Below, piece by piece: positions 36,376 to 45,814 of a DNA stretch of 64,000 bases. Every line of letters begins with the position of its first letter. The first letter of the stretch is position 1. Under the pieces are notes generated by a model. It saw only the letters and a program-made list of their open reading frames with translations. It was not told the DNA's origin and made no database searches. This stretch comes from Streptomyces sp. 2114.4 (GTDB lineage: Bacteria > Actinomycetota > Actinomycetes > Streptomycetales > Streptomycetaceae): the NCBI RefSeq assembly GCF_900187385.1, contig NZ_FYEY01000001.1:7130001-7194000 (forward strand), written 5' to 3'. The translations under genes were made by a program, and so were the position numbers.

Positions 36376-36620
36376 CCGGGCGGACTCGCACGCCGCGCCG
36401 TCCGTCGTCCTCGTGTCCCGCCGCACCGGGACCGGCGGCGCATTCGCCCCGGCACAACGGGAGAGGCCCTGCCGAGGAGCGGTCCTGGTGGGGAGAGGAA
36501 CGGGCCCTGGCGGGAGGGGAACAGGTCCCGGCCCGCCCCGCCGCCTACCGCCGTACGATCCCGCCGGACCAGCCCGCTCCGCCCGTCCCCCCCCGCAACA
36601 GTCCGCCGAAGCAGCCCGCC

Positions 36621-37403
36621 TCAGACCGGCCGTGCCGCCAACTCGTCGAGCGACGACAGCAGCGCGGGAAGCGCAGGCCCCCGCCCCACCGGATGCACCT
36701 CACCCGGCTCGTCGTCCAGCAGCACGAACGCAATGTCATCGGTACGCGCGACCATGCTCCAGCCGGGACCGTCGACCCGCAGGGTCCGTGCCTCACCGGC
36801 CGCGAACGACGACCGCACCCGTCCGGGCGGCGGCGGCTCGCTCACATAGCCGCGTGCCTCCTCCAGCACCCTCCGCACGCCCTCGTGGGCGTGATCCCCC
36901 GGCTCGGCGAAGGTGTCCTCGTCATCCACCTGCTCGCGCCACGCCGCCCACTGCATGGCGATCTCGTCCGCCCCGAGCCGCCGTTGCGCAGGCCCCCACT
37001 CCTCGGCATCCGGCGGCGCGAGCGGCGGCGGGTCGCCTTCCTGTGGCTCCGGATCGTGCGGCTGCGGCACACCCGGTGCCGCCACCGCGAGCGAGAGCGG
37101 CCAGCCGGGAAGCGCCCCGACGATGCTGTGCTCCCCGGGGGAGAGGTCGTACTCCATCCCGCAGTCCCAGGCCGCGATCGCACAGGCCACCAGCGACACA
37201 TCCTCCGTCGCCACGGTCCAGCGCGCGCCGTCACTGTCCTGACCGAGGACCAGCCCGTAGCCCTCCGCGTACGGTTCGAGGCCGAGGCCCGCACACACCT
37301 CGGGGTAGTCGTCGCCGAGCACGCTCGGGAACTGCGCGGGCGTCAGCAGCACCGCCGTCAGCACGAACAACTGGTCGTTGTCGGCGCTCTCGGTCGTGGG
37401 CAC
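36621..37403 (-). CDS. Hypothetical acidic protein
   Basis: 260 residues from the GTG with GGGGAGG 5 bases upstream; a longer open frame to 37568 lacks a site. It is acidic, has no membrane segment or signal, and carries a Pro/Glu-rich linker at about 130-155 (H-D-P-E-P-Q-E-G-D-P-P-P). The first 40 residues (D-N-D-Q-L-F-V-L-T-A-V-L-L-T-P) suggest a folded alpha/beta domain. I do not recognise the family. It is monocistronic. Confidence 0.7.
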   Translation of the reverse strand: MPTTESADNDQLFVLTAVLLTPAQFPSVLGDDYPEVCAGLGLEPYAEGYGLVLGQDSDGARWTVATEDVSLVACAIAAWDCGMEYDLSPGEHSIVGALPGWPLSLAVAAPGVPQPHDPEPQEGDPPPLAPPDAEEWGPAQRRLGADEIAMQWAAWREQVDDEDTFAEPGDHAHEGVRRVLEEARGYVSEPPPPGRVRSSFAAGEARTLRVDGPGWSMVARTDDIAFVLLDDEPGEVHPVGRGPALPALLSSLDELAARPV

Positions 37404-37492
37404 GCGTGCCTCCCCATCCAATCCGTCGCGGAGTATGTCGGCGCACCCTAATTGGCTTCGTACGGCCTTGTCACCAGCCGTACGCTGCGCGG

Positions 37493-37845
37493 ATGTGTTT
37501 TTGCAGCAGCCGGATGCACTTCGTGTGCCTGGAGTGCCGGGCCGCGTGGAAGAAGACGGCAACCTCACGGGGGCCGGCTACCGCCCGCGCACCCCGCGCG
37601 AGGTCCGGGAACGGCCGGCGCTCGCCGGTCGCACCGGGATGCCGCTGACGAAGGCGCCGGCCACGGCGGATCCCGCGCGCACGGACCGCTATGGCGTCGA
37701 CGCACGCACCCCGGGGCACCCCTGGCACCCCGCCCCACTGCGCCCCCGAGAACTCCTGACAGCTGACGGCAACACCATGAATCCGGCCACCGCAGGGCGC
37801 GTTCTGGTGCCCGTCGCACCCTCAACGATCGCCCACGCCCCCTAA
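37493..37845 (+). pseudogene. Decayed zinc-ribbon-type small protein gene
   Basis: An ATG opens M-C-F-C-S-S-R-M-H-F-V-C-L-E-C-R-A-A-W-K, a start I recall from small streptomycete zinc-ribbon proteins, but that frame soon becomes meaningless and stops at 37648. One base over, the sequence reads G-Y-R-P-R-T-P-R-E-V-R-E-R-P then R-T-G-M-P-L-T-K, which resembles their C-terminal part. The second Cys pair and the middle of the protein are missing. A frameshift near 37556 plus an internal deletion explains this. Family recall is from memory, so confidence is moderate. Confidence 0.4.
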
Positions 37846-37881
37846 AATTGGCCCGTCGGCGAACGAAGGGACGGATGTCAG

Positions 37882-38775
37882 GTGCGTCGCTACGACTGGT
37901 TGCGGGAGATCCAGCGGCTCGACCCGGAGCGCGACTTCCTGCGGATCTACCGCATCATCGCGACCCATGAGTTCCCCTGGGACATGACCAGAGCCCTGGA
38001 GCTGGCGCTCTATCGCACCTACGCCGTGCCGAGCATCGGCCGACTGCTGGCCACGACTGCCGAACTGACGAACCGTACGCAGAAACGCTATGACGACACC
38101 GCGCTCCTCCTGGACGCCGTCGTCGAGCACGGCTTCGACGGGGAGGACGGCCGCACGGCGATTCGCCGTATCAACCAGATGCACCGCAGCTACGAGATCA
38201 GCAACGAGGACATGCGCTATGTCCTGTGCACGTTCGTGGTGATGCCCAAGCGGTGGCTCGACGCCTACGGCTGGCGACGCCTGACCGCGCGGGAACGGCA
38301 TGCGCTCGCCGTCTACTACCGCACCCTGGGCCGCCATATGGGTATCGCCGAAATCCCGCAGGCCTACGAGGACTTCGAGCGGTGCCTCGACGCCTACGAG
38401 GACGCGCACTTCGGCTTTGACGAGGGCGCGCGAAGGGTGTCCGACGCCACGCTGGACCTGATGGCGGGGTGGTACGGCCCGCTCGCTCCGGTGGTGCGCG
38501 GCGCGAGCATGGCCCTCCTGGACGACACGCTGCTGGAGGCGTTCCGCTACGAGCCGCCCAAACCGGCGGTCCGGACGGCGGTACGCACCGCTCTGAAGCT
38601 GCGCGCCAAAGCCGTGCGGTTGCTGCCGCCTCGCCGCACTCCGCACTACGCCCGGCAGAACCCCGAGATCAAGGGTTACCCCAACGGCTTCCGGGTGGCC
38701 GAGCTCGGCACCTTCCCCGACCGCCGCACGGGCAGCTGCCCGGTGCCCCACGGGGAGGGCCCGGCGGCACCCTGA
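37882..38775 (+). CDS. DUF2236 / MpaB-type oxygenase family protein
   Basis: 297 residues, mostly helical, with R-Y-D-W-L-R-E-I-Q-R-L-D-P and the H-E-F-P-W-D block, then T-F-V-V-M-P-K-R-W-L-D-A-Y-G-W-R near 115, and a G-x-x-x-G-I-A-E-I-P segment. These fit the rubber-oxygenase-like MpaB/DUF2236 group, whose better-studied members are haem proteins. The GTG start is preceded by AAGGGA at about 10 bases, a little far. No signal peptide. The substrate is unknown. Confidence 0.75.
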   Translation: MRRYDWLREIQRLDPERDFLRIYRIIATHEFPWDMTRALELALYRTYAVPSIGRLLATTAELTNRTQKRYDDTALLLDAVVEHGFDGEDGRTAIRRINQMHRSYEISNEDMRYVLCTFVVMPKRWLDAYGWRRLTARERHALAVYYRTLGRHMGIAEIPQAYEDFERCLDAYEDAHFGFDEGARRVSDATLDLMAGWYGPLAPVVRGASMALLDDTLLEAFRYEPPKPAVRTAVRTALKLRAKAVRLLPPRRTPHYARQNPEIKGYPNGFRVAELGTFPDRRTGSCPVPHGEGPAAP

Positions 38776-38858
38776 GCGGCGGAGAGCCAGGGCTCTTCGC
38801 CGGGTAGCCGGTCCCCGGGCAGGCCGCCCCCTGGGTGCCGGGTACACCCGATGGCCCG

Positions 38859-39482
38859 CTACGCCCGGCGTACCGCCAGCGCCAGGTAGCGGGAGTCGCG
38901 GTCCTCGTACCGGATCAGATCCCAGCCGCACGTCGCCAGGAGGGGCCGCAGGTTCGGCTCGGCCCGCAGGTCGTCGGGGGTGATCGGGCGGCCCTTGCGG
39001 GCGGCGAGAGCCGCCCGCCCGATGGGGTGGAAGAGCGCCAGCCGGCCACCGGGACGTACCGTCCTGGCGAGCTCGGTGAGACCGCCCGCCGAGTCCGGGA
39101 GATGGGAGAGGAGCCCGGCGGCGAAGACCGCGTCCAGTGCGGCGTCGGGGAGCGGCAGCCGGGTCACATCGGCGAGCAGCAGCGCCGCGTAGCGGTCGCG
39201 TCCGGCCCGTACGGCGGCCTGCAGCATCTCGGGCGTGAGATCGGCGCCCAGTACCGTCCCGCGCGGCCCCACGGCCTCCCGGAGCGCGGGCAGCGCGCGC
39301 CCGGTACCGCAACCGGCATCCAGCACCCGGTCGCCCTCCCGCAGGCCGAGTTCGGTGGTGCCCGTCGCATAGGCGGGACCGTCGCCGGGGAACTTCGCGT
39401 CCCAGCCGGCGGCGCGCGGTGCGAAGAACGCCCGGACTTCGTGCGGGCGGTCGGCGTGGTGGTCGCCGTGCTGGCCGGTCAT
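38859..39482 (-). CDS. Class I SAM-dependent methyltransferase
   Basis: 207 residues from the ATG with GGAGGAG upstream. Motif I is V-L-D-A-G-C-G-T-G-R near 50, motif II around A-D-L-T-P-E, and the post-motif L-P-L-P-D-A-A-L-D-A-V-F-A near 105, as in Methyltransf_11/25 enzymes. The N-terminus is short and His-rich. The target is unknown. It is monocistronic and divergent from the conservon-type GTPase gene. Confidence 0.85.
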   Translation of the reverse strand: MTGQHGDHHADRPHEVRAFFAPRAAGWDAKFPGDGPAYATGTTELGLREGDRVLDAGCGTGRALPALREAVGPRGTVLGADLTPEMLQAAVRAGRDRYAALLLADVTRLPLPDAALDAVFAAGLLSHLPDSAGGLTELARTVRPGGRLALFHPIGRAALAARKGRPITPDDLRAEPNLRPLLATCGWDLIRYEDRDSRYLALAVRRA

Positions 39483-39787
39483 CGGGCTCCTCCGGGTCGG
39501 AACGGTCGGCGAGAGGGAGACGCTACAGGTGTACGGGGCACTGCGCTCCACCACGCCTGCCGAACCGACCGCACAGGGGTCCAACTATCACGAAGGGGAC
39601 GGCTGATGGCTTTCTTGATCCGAAGACGTGGCGGCTTTGGAGAATCCGGGGAATTCCCCCTCGATGGGGGGTACGGTCCACGCCATGGATTTCGGACGGC
39701 CCTCCGCCGCCGAAGGCTCCCCTCGTCGAGCCGTGGATCCGTATACCCCGTGACGCGCAGGACCCTGCATCCTGGAGGAGACGGCCG
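39483..39787. promoter_or_regulatory. Divergent promoter region with a perfect GGGGAATTCCCC palindrome
   Basis: 305 bases between the methyltransferase and GTPase starts. A 12-bp perfect palindrome lies at 39648-39659. Short open frames here have no convincing product. GGAGGA at 39774 is the GTPase ribosome binding site. The palindrome may be a protein-binding site; this is inference. Confidence 0.4.
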
Positions 39788-40402
39788 ATGAACGCCGCAC
39801 AAGGGGCCCCGGAGGGCGCAGCCCCGGACCCCGACGCCGAGTTGACCCTGAAGATCTTAGTCGCGGGCGGCTTCGGTGCGGGCAAGACAACCCTGGTGGG
39901 CTCGGTCAGCGAGATCCACCCGCTGCGCACGGAGGAACGCCTCAGCGAGGTGGGCGAGACGGTGGACGACACCGGGGGAGTGGACGACAAGGGCACCACC
40001 ACGGTGGCGATGGACTTCGGCCGCATCACCATCAGGCAGGGCCTGTCCCTCTACCTCTTCGGCACCCCCGGACAGGACCGCTTCTGGTTCCTGTGGGACG
40101 ACCTGTCGGAGGGGGCGCTGGGCGCCGTGGTGCTGGCCGATACCCGGCGGCTGCAGGACTGCTTCCCGGCCGTCGACTACTTCGAGCGCCGTGCGATCCC
40201 GTTCCTGGTGGCCGTCAACTGCTTTGCACAGGCCCGGTCCTACGGGGCCGACGAGGTCTCCCGCGCACTGGACCTGGACCCTGGTACCCCGGTCGTGCTC
40301 TGTGACGCGAGGGACCGGGACTCCGGCAAGGAAGTGCTGGTCCGCCTCGTCGAGCACGCGGGCCGGCGGCACTCCGCCCGGGTGCTGGATCCGGTGGGCT
40401 GA
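39788..40402 (+). CDS. Conservon-type GTP-binding protein (CvnD-like)
   Basis: 204 residues. P-loop G-G-F-G-A-G-K-T-T at 27-35, then the conserved T-T-T-V-A-M-D-F-G and G3 motif G-T-P-G-Q-D-R-F (92-99). The G4 motif NKxD is replaced by A-V-N-C-F, as usual in this family, which belongs to the small MglA-like GTPases of streptomycete conservons. It probably signals with a roadblock partner at the membrane. The usual CvnA kinase and DUF742 gene are not adjacent; a roadblock gene lies 660 bases downstream beyond a convergent oxidoreductase gene. Start set by GGAGGA. Confidence 0.88.
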   Translation: MNAAQGAPEGAAPDPDAELTLKILVAGGFGAGKTTLVGSVSEIHPLRTEERLSEVGETVDDTGGVDDKGTTTVAMDFGRITIRQGLSLYLFGTPGQDRFWFLWDDLSEGALGAVVLADTRRLQDCFPAVDYFERRAIPFLVAVNCFAQARSYGADEVSRALDLDPGTPVVLCDARDRDSGKEVLVRLVEHAGRRHSARVLDPVG

Positions 40403-40468
40403 GCCGGAGGCCGAGCCGGCGGGCGGAGGTGGCGCGGGTGCCGGAGAGCGCCGCGCGCCACGCACCCT

Positions 40469-40897
40469 TCAGGCCGCGACATCCGCGAGGGCGATGGCCT
40501 TGTCGATCCTGATCCGGACCACCACCTCGCCCGGCACGCCGTTGCGCGCGCCGTACTCCTGCGCGCGGTCCTCACCCATGTAGCGGGCCGCGATCCGGGT
40601 CGCCCAGCGGCGGACGTCCGCCAGATCGTCGCTGATCTCCGCCGTGCCCTGTACGGACACGAAAGCGAACGGTGGCCGATCGTCGTCGACGCACAGTGCC
40701 ACCCTGCCGTCGCGGGCGAGATTGCGGCCCTTGACGGTGTCCGCACCGGTGTTGAACACCAGCTCGTCACCGTCCATGAGGAACCACACCGGTGCGAGGT
40801 GCGGGCTGCCGTCGGCCCGTACGGTCGCCAGCTTGCCGGTACGCGTGCCCTCGGAAAGGAACCTCTGCCACTCGTCCTTCGTCATCTTGTGTGCCAT
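40469..40897 (-). CDS. PPOX-class F420-dependent oxidoreductase
   Basis: 142 residues, the usual size. The split-beta-barrel pattern is visible: R-T-G-K-L-A-T-V-R-A-D-G-S-P-H-L-A-P-V-W-F, then K-G-R-N-L-A-R-D-G-R-V-A-L-C-V-D. The family includes F420- and FMN-binding reductases; F420 is favoured by the W-x-x-x-x-D-E-L-V-F-N-T pattern but not proven. The ATG has GAGG 8 bases upstream. It converges on the GTPase gene and is divergent from the roadblock gene. Confidence 0.82.
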   Translation of the reverse strand: MAHKMTKDEWQRFLSEGTRTGKLATVRADGSPHLAPVWFLMDGDELVFNTGADTVKGRNLARDGRVALCVDDDRPPFAFVSVQGTAEISDDLADVRRWATRIAARYMGEDRAQEYGARNGVPGEVVVRIRIDKAIALADVAA

Positions 40898-41062
40898 GCC
40901 GACATCCTCATCCATGCGGGACGCGCACGCGCGGCGTGGCACGCCGGGCTGTGGGGCCGCTTGCCGAGACGGCGGAGGTGGGACAGGCTGGCACGGCAGT
41001 TCGCGGACCGCGGGCTGCCGTCCGGCCAGGAATGCGGACGAGGACACGGGGAGGAAGCAGCA

Positions 41063-41470
41063 ATGGCATTGAGCAGCGGACTCGACTGGCTGCTGGACGA
41101 TCTGACCAAGCGGGTGCAGAAGGTACGGCACGCGTTGGTGCTCTCCAACGACGGGCTGGTGACCGGGGCGAGCGAGAGACTGGAGCGGGAGGATGCCGAA
41201 CATCTCGCGGCGGTGGCCTCGGGACTGCACAGCCTCGCGAAGGGGTCCGGGCTCCACTTCCGGATCGGCGGGGTGCGTCAGACCATGGTCGAATTCGACG
41301 ACGGAGTGCTGTTCGTGACGGCCGCGGGAGACGGCAGCTGTCTGTGCGTGCTGGCGGGCGCCGACGCCGACATGGGGCAGATCGCCTACGAAATGACGTT
41401 GCTGGTCAATCGGGTAGGGGAGCATTTGGGCGTCGCGGCCCGCCAGCCGGAAAGTTATCCACAGGTCTGA
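41063..41470 (+). CDS. Roadblock/LC7 domain protein (CvnB-like)
   Basis: 135 residues. L-D-W-L-L-D-D-L-T-K-R-V at the N-terminus, A-L-V-L-S-N-D-G-L-V-T-G-A-S, and E-D-A-E-H-L-A-A-V-A-S-G are the roadblock signatures of conservon B proteins. Such proteins are MglB-like regulators (GAP or scaffold) of the CvnD GTPase. GGAGGAAG precedes the ATG. Here it is separated from its presumed GTPase partner by an unrelated gene on the other strand, unlike a complete conservon. Confidence 0.88.
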   Translation: MALSSGLDWLLDDLTKRVQKVRHALVLSNDGLVTGASERLEREDAEHLAAVASGLHSLAKGSGLHFRIGGVRQTMVEFDDGVLFVTAAGDGSCLCVLAGADADMGQIAYEMTLLVNRVGEHLGVAARQPESYPQV

Positions 41471-41549
41471 GGTGGGGGTTGACCCACTGTCGCCACCAGC
41501 GGCTATCGTCGTCACTGTCAGTGATCGACCGAGTCGCGGGGGAAGCGAT

Positions 41550-42449
41550 ATGACAGTGATGTGCGACGGGCAGCAGACGCTCACGACGGGGCGGGCGGCC
41601 CGCGAACTGGAGCTGAGGACGGGCGAGTTGGAGCTCGCCACCCAGCTCGGAGAAGTGCGGACGGTCGCGGCCGGGGCCGACGGCCGGCCGACCGGAGCCG
41701 GATCGCTCGGCCGGCGCCGGGTTCCGGCGGAGGAGATCGCCCGGCTGCGGGCCGAGCCGGGCTTCCCGGACGCGCTCCGCGAGCGGATCCGCGCAGTCAG
41801 CACGACCGAAGCCGCCGCTCTCATGGGCATCGGGCCCGGCCGGGCGGTCCGCCTGACCCGGGCGGGCTGTTTGGGCCCCGTCCGGTTCTATGTGAACCGC
41901 TTCGGCGCGGTGGTCTGGCTCTATCTCGCGGCCGAGGTCGCCGACTTCGCCGACCGTGAACCCGACCTGCTGCGGGGCAACACCCCGGCGGCGATGCGGG
42001 TGATGCTCGACAGCGGACAGGACTGGCGGGCTCGCCAGTGGCGCAGCCGACGGATCGCCCAGCTCATGGGGCAGACCGACGACCCCTGGGAAGCGGCAGC
42101 GGTGATCGCCGCCGTGCTGCCGGCGGAGGAGCTGGCCTCGGTGGCCGAGAACCCGCTGGAGCGGTCCCTGCTGCGCCGGCTCAGGCCCACTCTGGCCTCC
42201 GTGATCACGGTGACCTCGGCCGCCAGGGAATCCTTCGAACGCGTCCTGACGGCGGACGAGTTCGACGAAGTGCTGTGGTACCGCGTCCACCTCTCCCGCT
42301 GCCTGGAAAGGGCCCGCAAAGAAGACCCGGGCCGCCCCCGGACACCGGCCGCCGTACCCTCCGCCGCCGCCCGCCCGGGTCAGTCCCCGAGCTTTCTGAA
42401 CAGCCCTTCCTGGACGACCGAGACCAGCAGCCTGCCCTCGCGGTCGTAG
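41550..42449 (+). CDS. DUF6397-type hypothetical protein
   Basis: 299 residues from an ATG preceded by GGGGGAAG. It starts with a helix-turn-helix-like region (R-A-A-R-E-L-E-L-R-T-G-E-L-E-L-A), then R-R-R-V-P-A-E-E-I-A-R-L and S-T-T-E-A-A-A-L-M-G-I, suggesting DNA-binding-like helices, followed by a helical C-terminal part with R-R-I-A-Q-L-M-G-Q. I match it from memory to the streptomycete DUF6397 group; its role is unknown. The last 70 bases overlap the convergent thioesterase gene tail to tail. Confidence 0.65.
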   Translation: MTVMCDGQQTLTTGRAARELELRTGELELATQLGEVRTVAAGADGRPTGAGSLGRRRVPAEEIARLRAEPGFPDALRERIRAVSTTEAAALMGIGPGRAVRLTRAGCLGPVRFYVNRFGAVVWLYLAAEVADFADREPDLLRGNTPAAMRVMLDSGQDWRARQWRSRRIAQLMGQTDDPWEAAAVIAAVLPAEELASVAENPLERSLLRRLRPTLASVITVTSAARESFERVLTADEFDEVLWYRVHLSRCLERARKEDPGRPRTPAAVPSAAARPGQSPSFLNSPSWTTETSSLPSRS

Positions 42450-43249
42450 ATCCGTCCGCGGGCCAGGCCGCGGCCTCCGGTGGCGATCGGCGACTCCTGG
42501 TCGTACAGGAACCACTCGTCCGCGCGGAACGGACGGTGGAACCACATCGCGTGGTCGAGCGAGGCCATGTCGAATCCACGCGGGCCCCAGAGGGGTTCGA
42601 CGGGGATGCGGACGGCGTCCAGCAGCGTCATATCACTGGCGTAGGTCAGCGCGCAGGTGTGCACGAGCGGGTCGTCGCCCAGCGGCCCGACCGCGCGCAT
42701 CCACACCGCGCTGCGGGGTTCCGCACCCTCAATCTCCTCCGGGGTCCAGCGCAGCCGGTCGGCATACCGGATCTCGAAGGGCATCCGGCGTGCCATGCGC
42801 TCCAGCGACTCGGGCAGGCTGCGCAGGCGCTCGCGGACCTCTTCCGCGACCGTCGGCAGCTCCTCCGGGTCGGGAACCACCCGGCGCAGCGGCAATTGGT
42901 GATCGAAGCCGGGTTCCGGCTTGTGGAAGGAGGCGGTCAGATTGAAGATCGTGCGTCCCTGCTGGACGGCGACGACCCGGCGTGTGGTGAAGGACCGCCC
43001 GTCACGGACCCGCTCGACCTGGTACACGATCGGCACCCCGGGCCGGCCGGGACGCAGAAAGTACGCATGGAGCGAGTGGACCGGGCGGTCCCCTTCCGTG
43101 GTCCGCCCGGCAGCCACCAGCGCCTGGCCGGCGACCTGCCCGCCGAAGACCCGCTGCAACGATTCCTGCGGGCTGCGGCCCCGGAAGATGTTCACCTCGA
43201 TCTGCTCCAGATCCAGCAGATCGACCAGCTTTTCGGCGGGATTGGTCAT
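42380..43249 (-). CDS. tesB: Acyl-CoA thioesterase II (TesB type)
   Basis: 289 residues, the usual double-hotdog length. G-G-Q-V-A-G-Q-A-L-V-A-A and V-H-S-L-H-A-Y-F-L-R-P-G are conserved in the first hotdog; the second has D-M-T-L-L-D-A-V-R, S-L-D-H-A-M-W-F-H-R-P-F and the catalytic Asp region in A-S-L-D-H. Family members hydrolyse medium- and long-chain acyl-CoAs in the cytosol. The ATG has GGAGG 10 bases upstream. It starts 52 bases downstream of the DUF3516 helicase, probably in the same transcript. Confidence 0.92.
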   Translation of the reverse strand: MTNPAEKLVDLLDLEQIEVNIFRGRSPQESLQRVFGGQVAGQALVAAGRTTEGDRPVHSLHAYFLRPGRPGVPIVYQVERVRDGRSFTTRRVVAVQQGRTIFNLTASFHKPEPGFDHQLPLRRVVPDPEELPTVAEEVRERLRSLPESLERMARRMPFEIRYADRLRWTPEEIEGAEPRSAVWMRAVGPLGDDPLVHTCALTYASDMTLLDAVRIPVEPLWGPRGFDMASLDHAMWFHRPFRADEWFLYDQESPIATGGRGLARGRIYDREGRLLVSVVQEGLFRKLGD

Positions 43250-43301
43250 GACCGGTGGCCCTCCGTCAGATCCTTCGGCGGCCTCGGTCGAAGCCGTCGC
43301 C

Positions 43302-45814
43302 TCACAACTGACCCACATCCGTGACCCGCACGACCGCGCGCCCCTCCTCGTCGGAGGCGGCCAGATCCACCTCCGCGGAGATGCCCCAGTCGTGATCACC
43401 GTTCGGGTCGGCGAAAGTCTGCCGCACCTTCCACAGTCCGTGCTCGGCATCCTCCTGAATCTGCAGCAGCTTCGGGCCGCGCGCGTCCGGGCCGGTGCCC
43501 AGCTCGTCGTATTCGTCCCAGTAGGCGTCCATCGCGTCGCCCCAGGCCTCCGCGTCCCAGCCGGAGTCGGCATCCATGTCGCCGAGTTCCTCGACCTTGT
43601 CCAGCGCCGCCAGCTCCACCCGCCGGAACATCGCGTTGCGCACCAGCACCCGGAACGCCCGCGCGTTGGAGGTGACCGGCCGGACCTGATCGGCCCGCTC
43701 CGCGGCCTGCTCGGCCGTCTCCACCTCCGGGTTGGCAAGCTGCTCCCACTCGTCCAGCAGACTGGAGTCGACCTGGCGCACCATCTCGCCCAGCCAGGCG
43801 ATGATGTCCTCGAAGTCCTCGGACTTCAGATCGTCCGGGACGGTGTGGTCCAGCGCCTTGTACGCACTCGCCAGGTAGCGCAGCACGATTCCCTCGGTGC
43901 GGGCCAGCTCGTAGAAGGACGTGAACTCCGTGAACGTCATGGCGCGTTCGTACATATCGCGGATGACCGACTTCGGCGACAGCGGATGGTCGCCGACCCA
44001 CGGGTGGCTCTTGCGGTACAGGCCGTAGGCGTGGAAGAGCAGTTCCTCCAGCGGCTTGGGGTACTCGACGTCCATGAGCCGTTCCATGCGCTCTTCGTAC
44101 TCGACGCCGTCGGCCTTCATCTGGGCGACCGCCTCGCCCCGGGCCTTGTTCTGCTGCGCGGCCAGGATCTGGCGCGGATCGTCCAGCGTGGACTCCACGA
44201 CCGAGACCATGTCCAGCGCGTAGGACGGCGATTCCGGGTCGAGCAGGTCGAACGCGGCCAGGGCGAAGGTCGACAGCGGCTGGTTGAGCGCGAAGTCCTG
44301 CTGGAGATCCACGGTCAGCCGGACGATCCGGCCCTCCGCGTCCGGTGCCGGCAGCCGCTCCACGATCCCGCCGTCCAGCAGCGAGCGATAGATCGCGATG
44401 GCCCGCCGGATGTGCCGGAGCTGATTCCTGCGCGGCTCATGGTTGTCCTCGAGCAGCTTGCGCATGGCCTCGAACGCATTGCCCGGCCGTGCGATCACGG
44501 ACAGCAGCATCGCGTGCGTCACCCGGAAGCGGGAGTTCAGCGGCTCCGGATCGGAAGCGATCAGCTTCTCGAAGGTGTTCTCCCCCCAGTTGACGAAGCC
44601 CTCCGGCGCCTTCTTGCGTACCACCTTCCGGCGCTTCTTGGGGTCATCGCCCGCCTTGGCCAGCGCCTTCTCGTTCTCCACGACATGCTCGGGGCCTGTG
44701 CGACGACAAAGCCCGCGGTGTCGAAGCCGGCCCGGCCGGCGCGGCCCGCGATCTGGTGGAACTCCCGCGCCCGCAGCGTCCGCACCCGCGTCCCGTCGTA
44801 CTTGGTCAGCGCGGTGAACAAAACCGTACGAATGGGGACGTTGACGCCCACGCCGAGGGTGTCCGTGCCGCAGATGACCTTCAGCAGACCCGCCTGGGCC
44901 AGCTTCTCGACGAGCCTGCGGTACTTCGGCAGCATGCCCGCGTGGTGCACGCCGATGCCATGACGGACATACCGCGACAGGTTCCGGCCGAACTTGGTGG
45001 TGAACCGGAAATTCCCGATGAGCTCGGCGATCTGGTCCTTCTCGGCCCGCGTGCACATATTGATGCTCATCAGTGCCTGCGCCCGTTCGACGGCGGCGGC
45101 CTGGGTGAAGTGCACGATGTATACGGGCGACTGGCGGGTTTCCAGCAGCTCGGTGAGGGTTTCCGTCATGGCCGTCGTGCGGTATTCGTACGACAGCGGT
45201 ACCGGCCGCGTCGCCGAGCGCACCACCGACGTGGGCTTCCCGGTGCGCCGGGTCAGATCCTCCTCGAAGCGCGACATGTCGCCGAGCGTCGCCGACATCA
45301 GGATGAACTGCGCCTGCGGAAGTTCCAGCAGCGGAATCTGCCAGGCCCAGCCACGGTCCGGCTCGGCATAGAAATGGAACTCGTCCATCACGACCTGGCC
45401 GATGTCGGCGTCCTTCCCGTCCCGCAGCGCTATCGAGGCAAGGACCTCGGCAGTGCAGCAGATCACCGGGGCATCGGCATTGACCGAGGCGTCGCCGGTG
45501 AGCATGCCGACGTTCTCGGTGCCGAACAGCTTGCACAGGTCGAAGAACTTCTCCGAGACCAGCGCCTTGATCGGGGCGGTGTAGAAGGTGACCTGATCAT
45601 TGGCGAGCGCGGTGAAGTGCGCGCCGGCCGCCACCAGGCTCTTACCGGAGCCGGTCGGGGTGGACAGGATGACGTTCGCCCCGGAGACCACCTCGATCAG
45701 CGCCTCCTCCTGGGCAGGGTAGAGCGAAATGCCCTGCTGCTCGGCCCAGCCCGAAAAGGCTTCGAAGAGGGCATCGGGGTCGGCGTCGTTCGGGAGATGA
45801 TCGATGAGGGTCAC
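43302..45814 (-). pseudogene. DEAD/DEAH-box RNA helicase with DUF3516, interrupted by a one-base frameshift
   Basis: Two frames together give one protein of about 837 residues, as expected for DUF3516 helicases. The N-terminal part (45814 to about 44694) has Walker A T-P-T-G-S-G-K-S, the D-E-F-H box, S-A-T, and motif VI Q-I-A-G-R-A-G-R-A-G. It should run G-F-V-V-A-Q-A-P-E-H-V-V-E-N-E, but the EHVVENE part lies in another frame; one base is missing within GGCCCCGAG (complement strand), about 44690-44696. The C-terminal part to 43302 is the intact DUF3516 region. As read, the product stops early and loses DUF3516. The GTG start is supported by frame only; its ribosome binding site is weak. Confidence 0.85.

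Noticed and set aside
39660..39787. Short frame MDFGRPSAAEG upstream of the GTPase, considered as a DUF742 remnant
   Set aside because: Only about 22 codons, no DUF742 features and no ribosome binding site; resemblance not sufficient.
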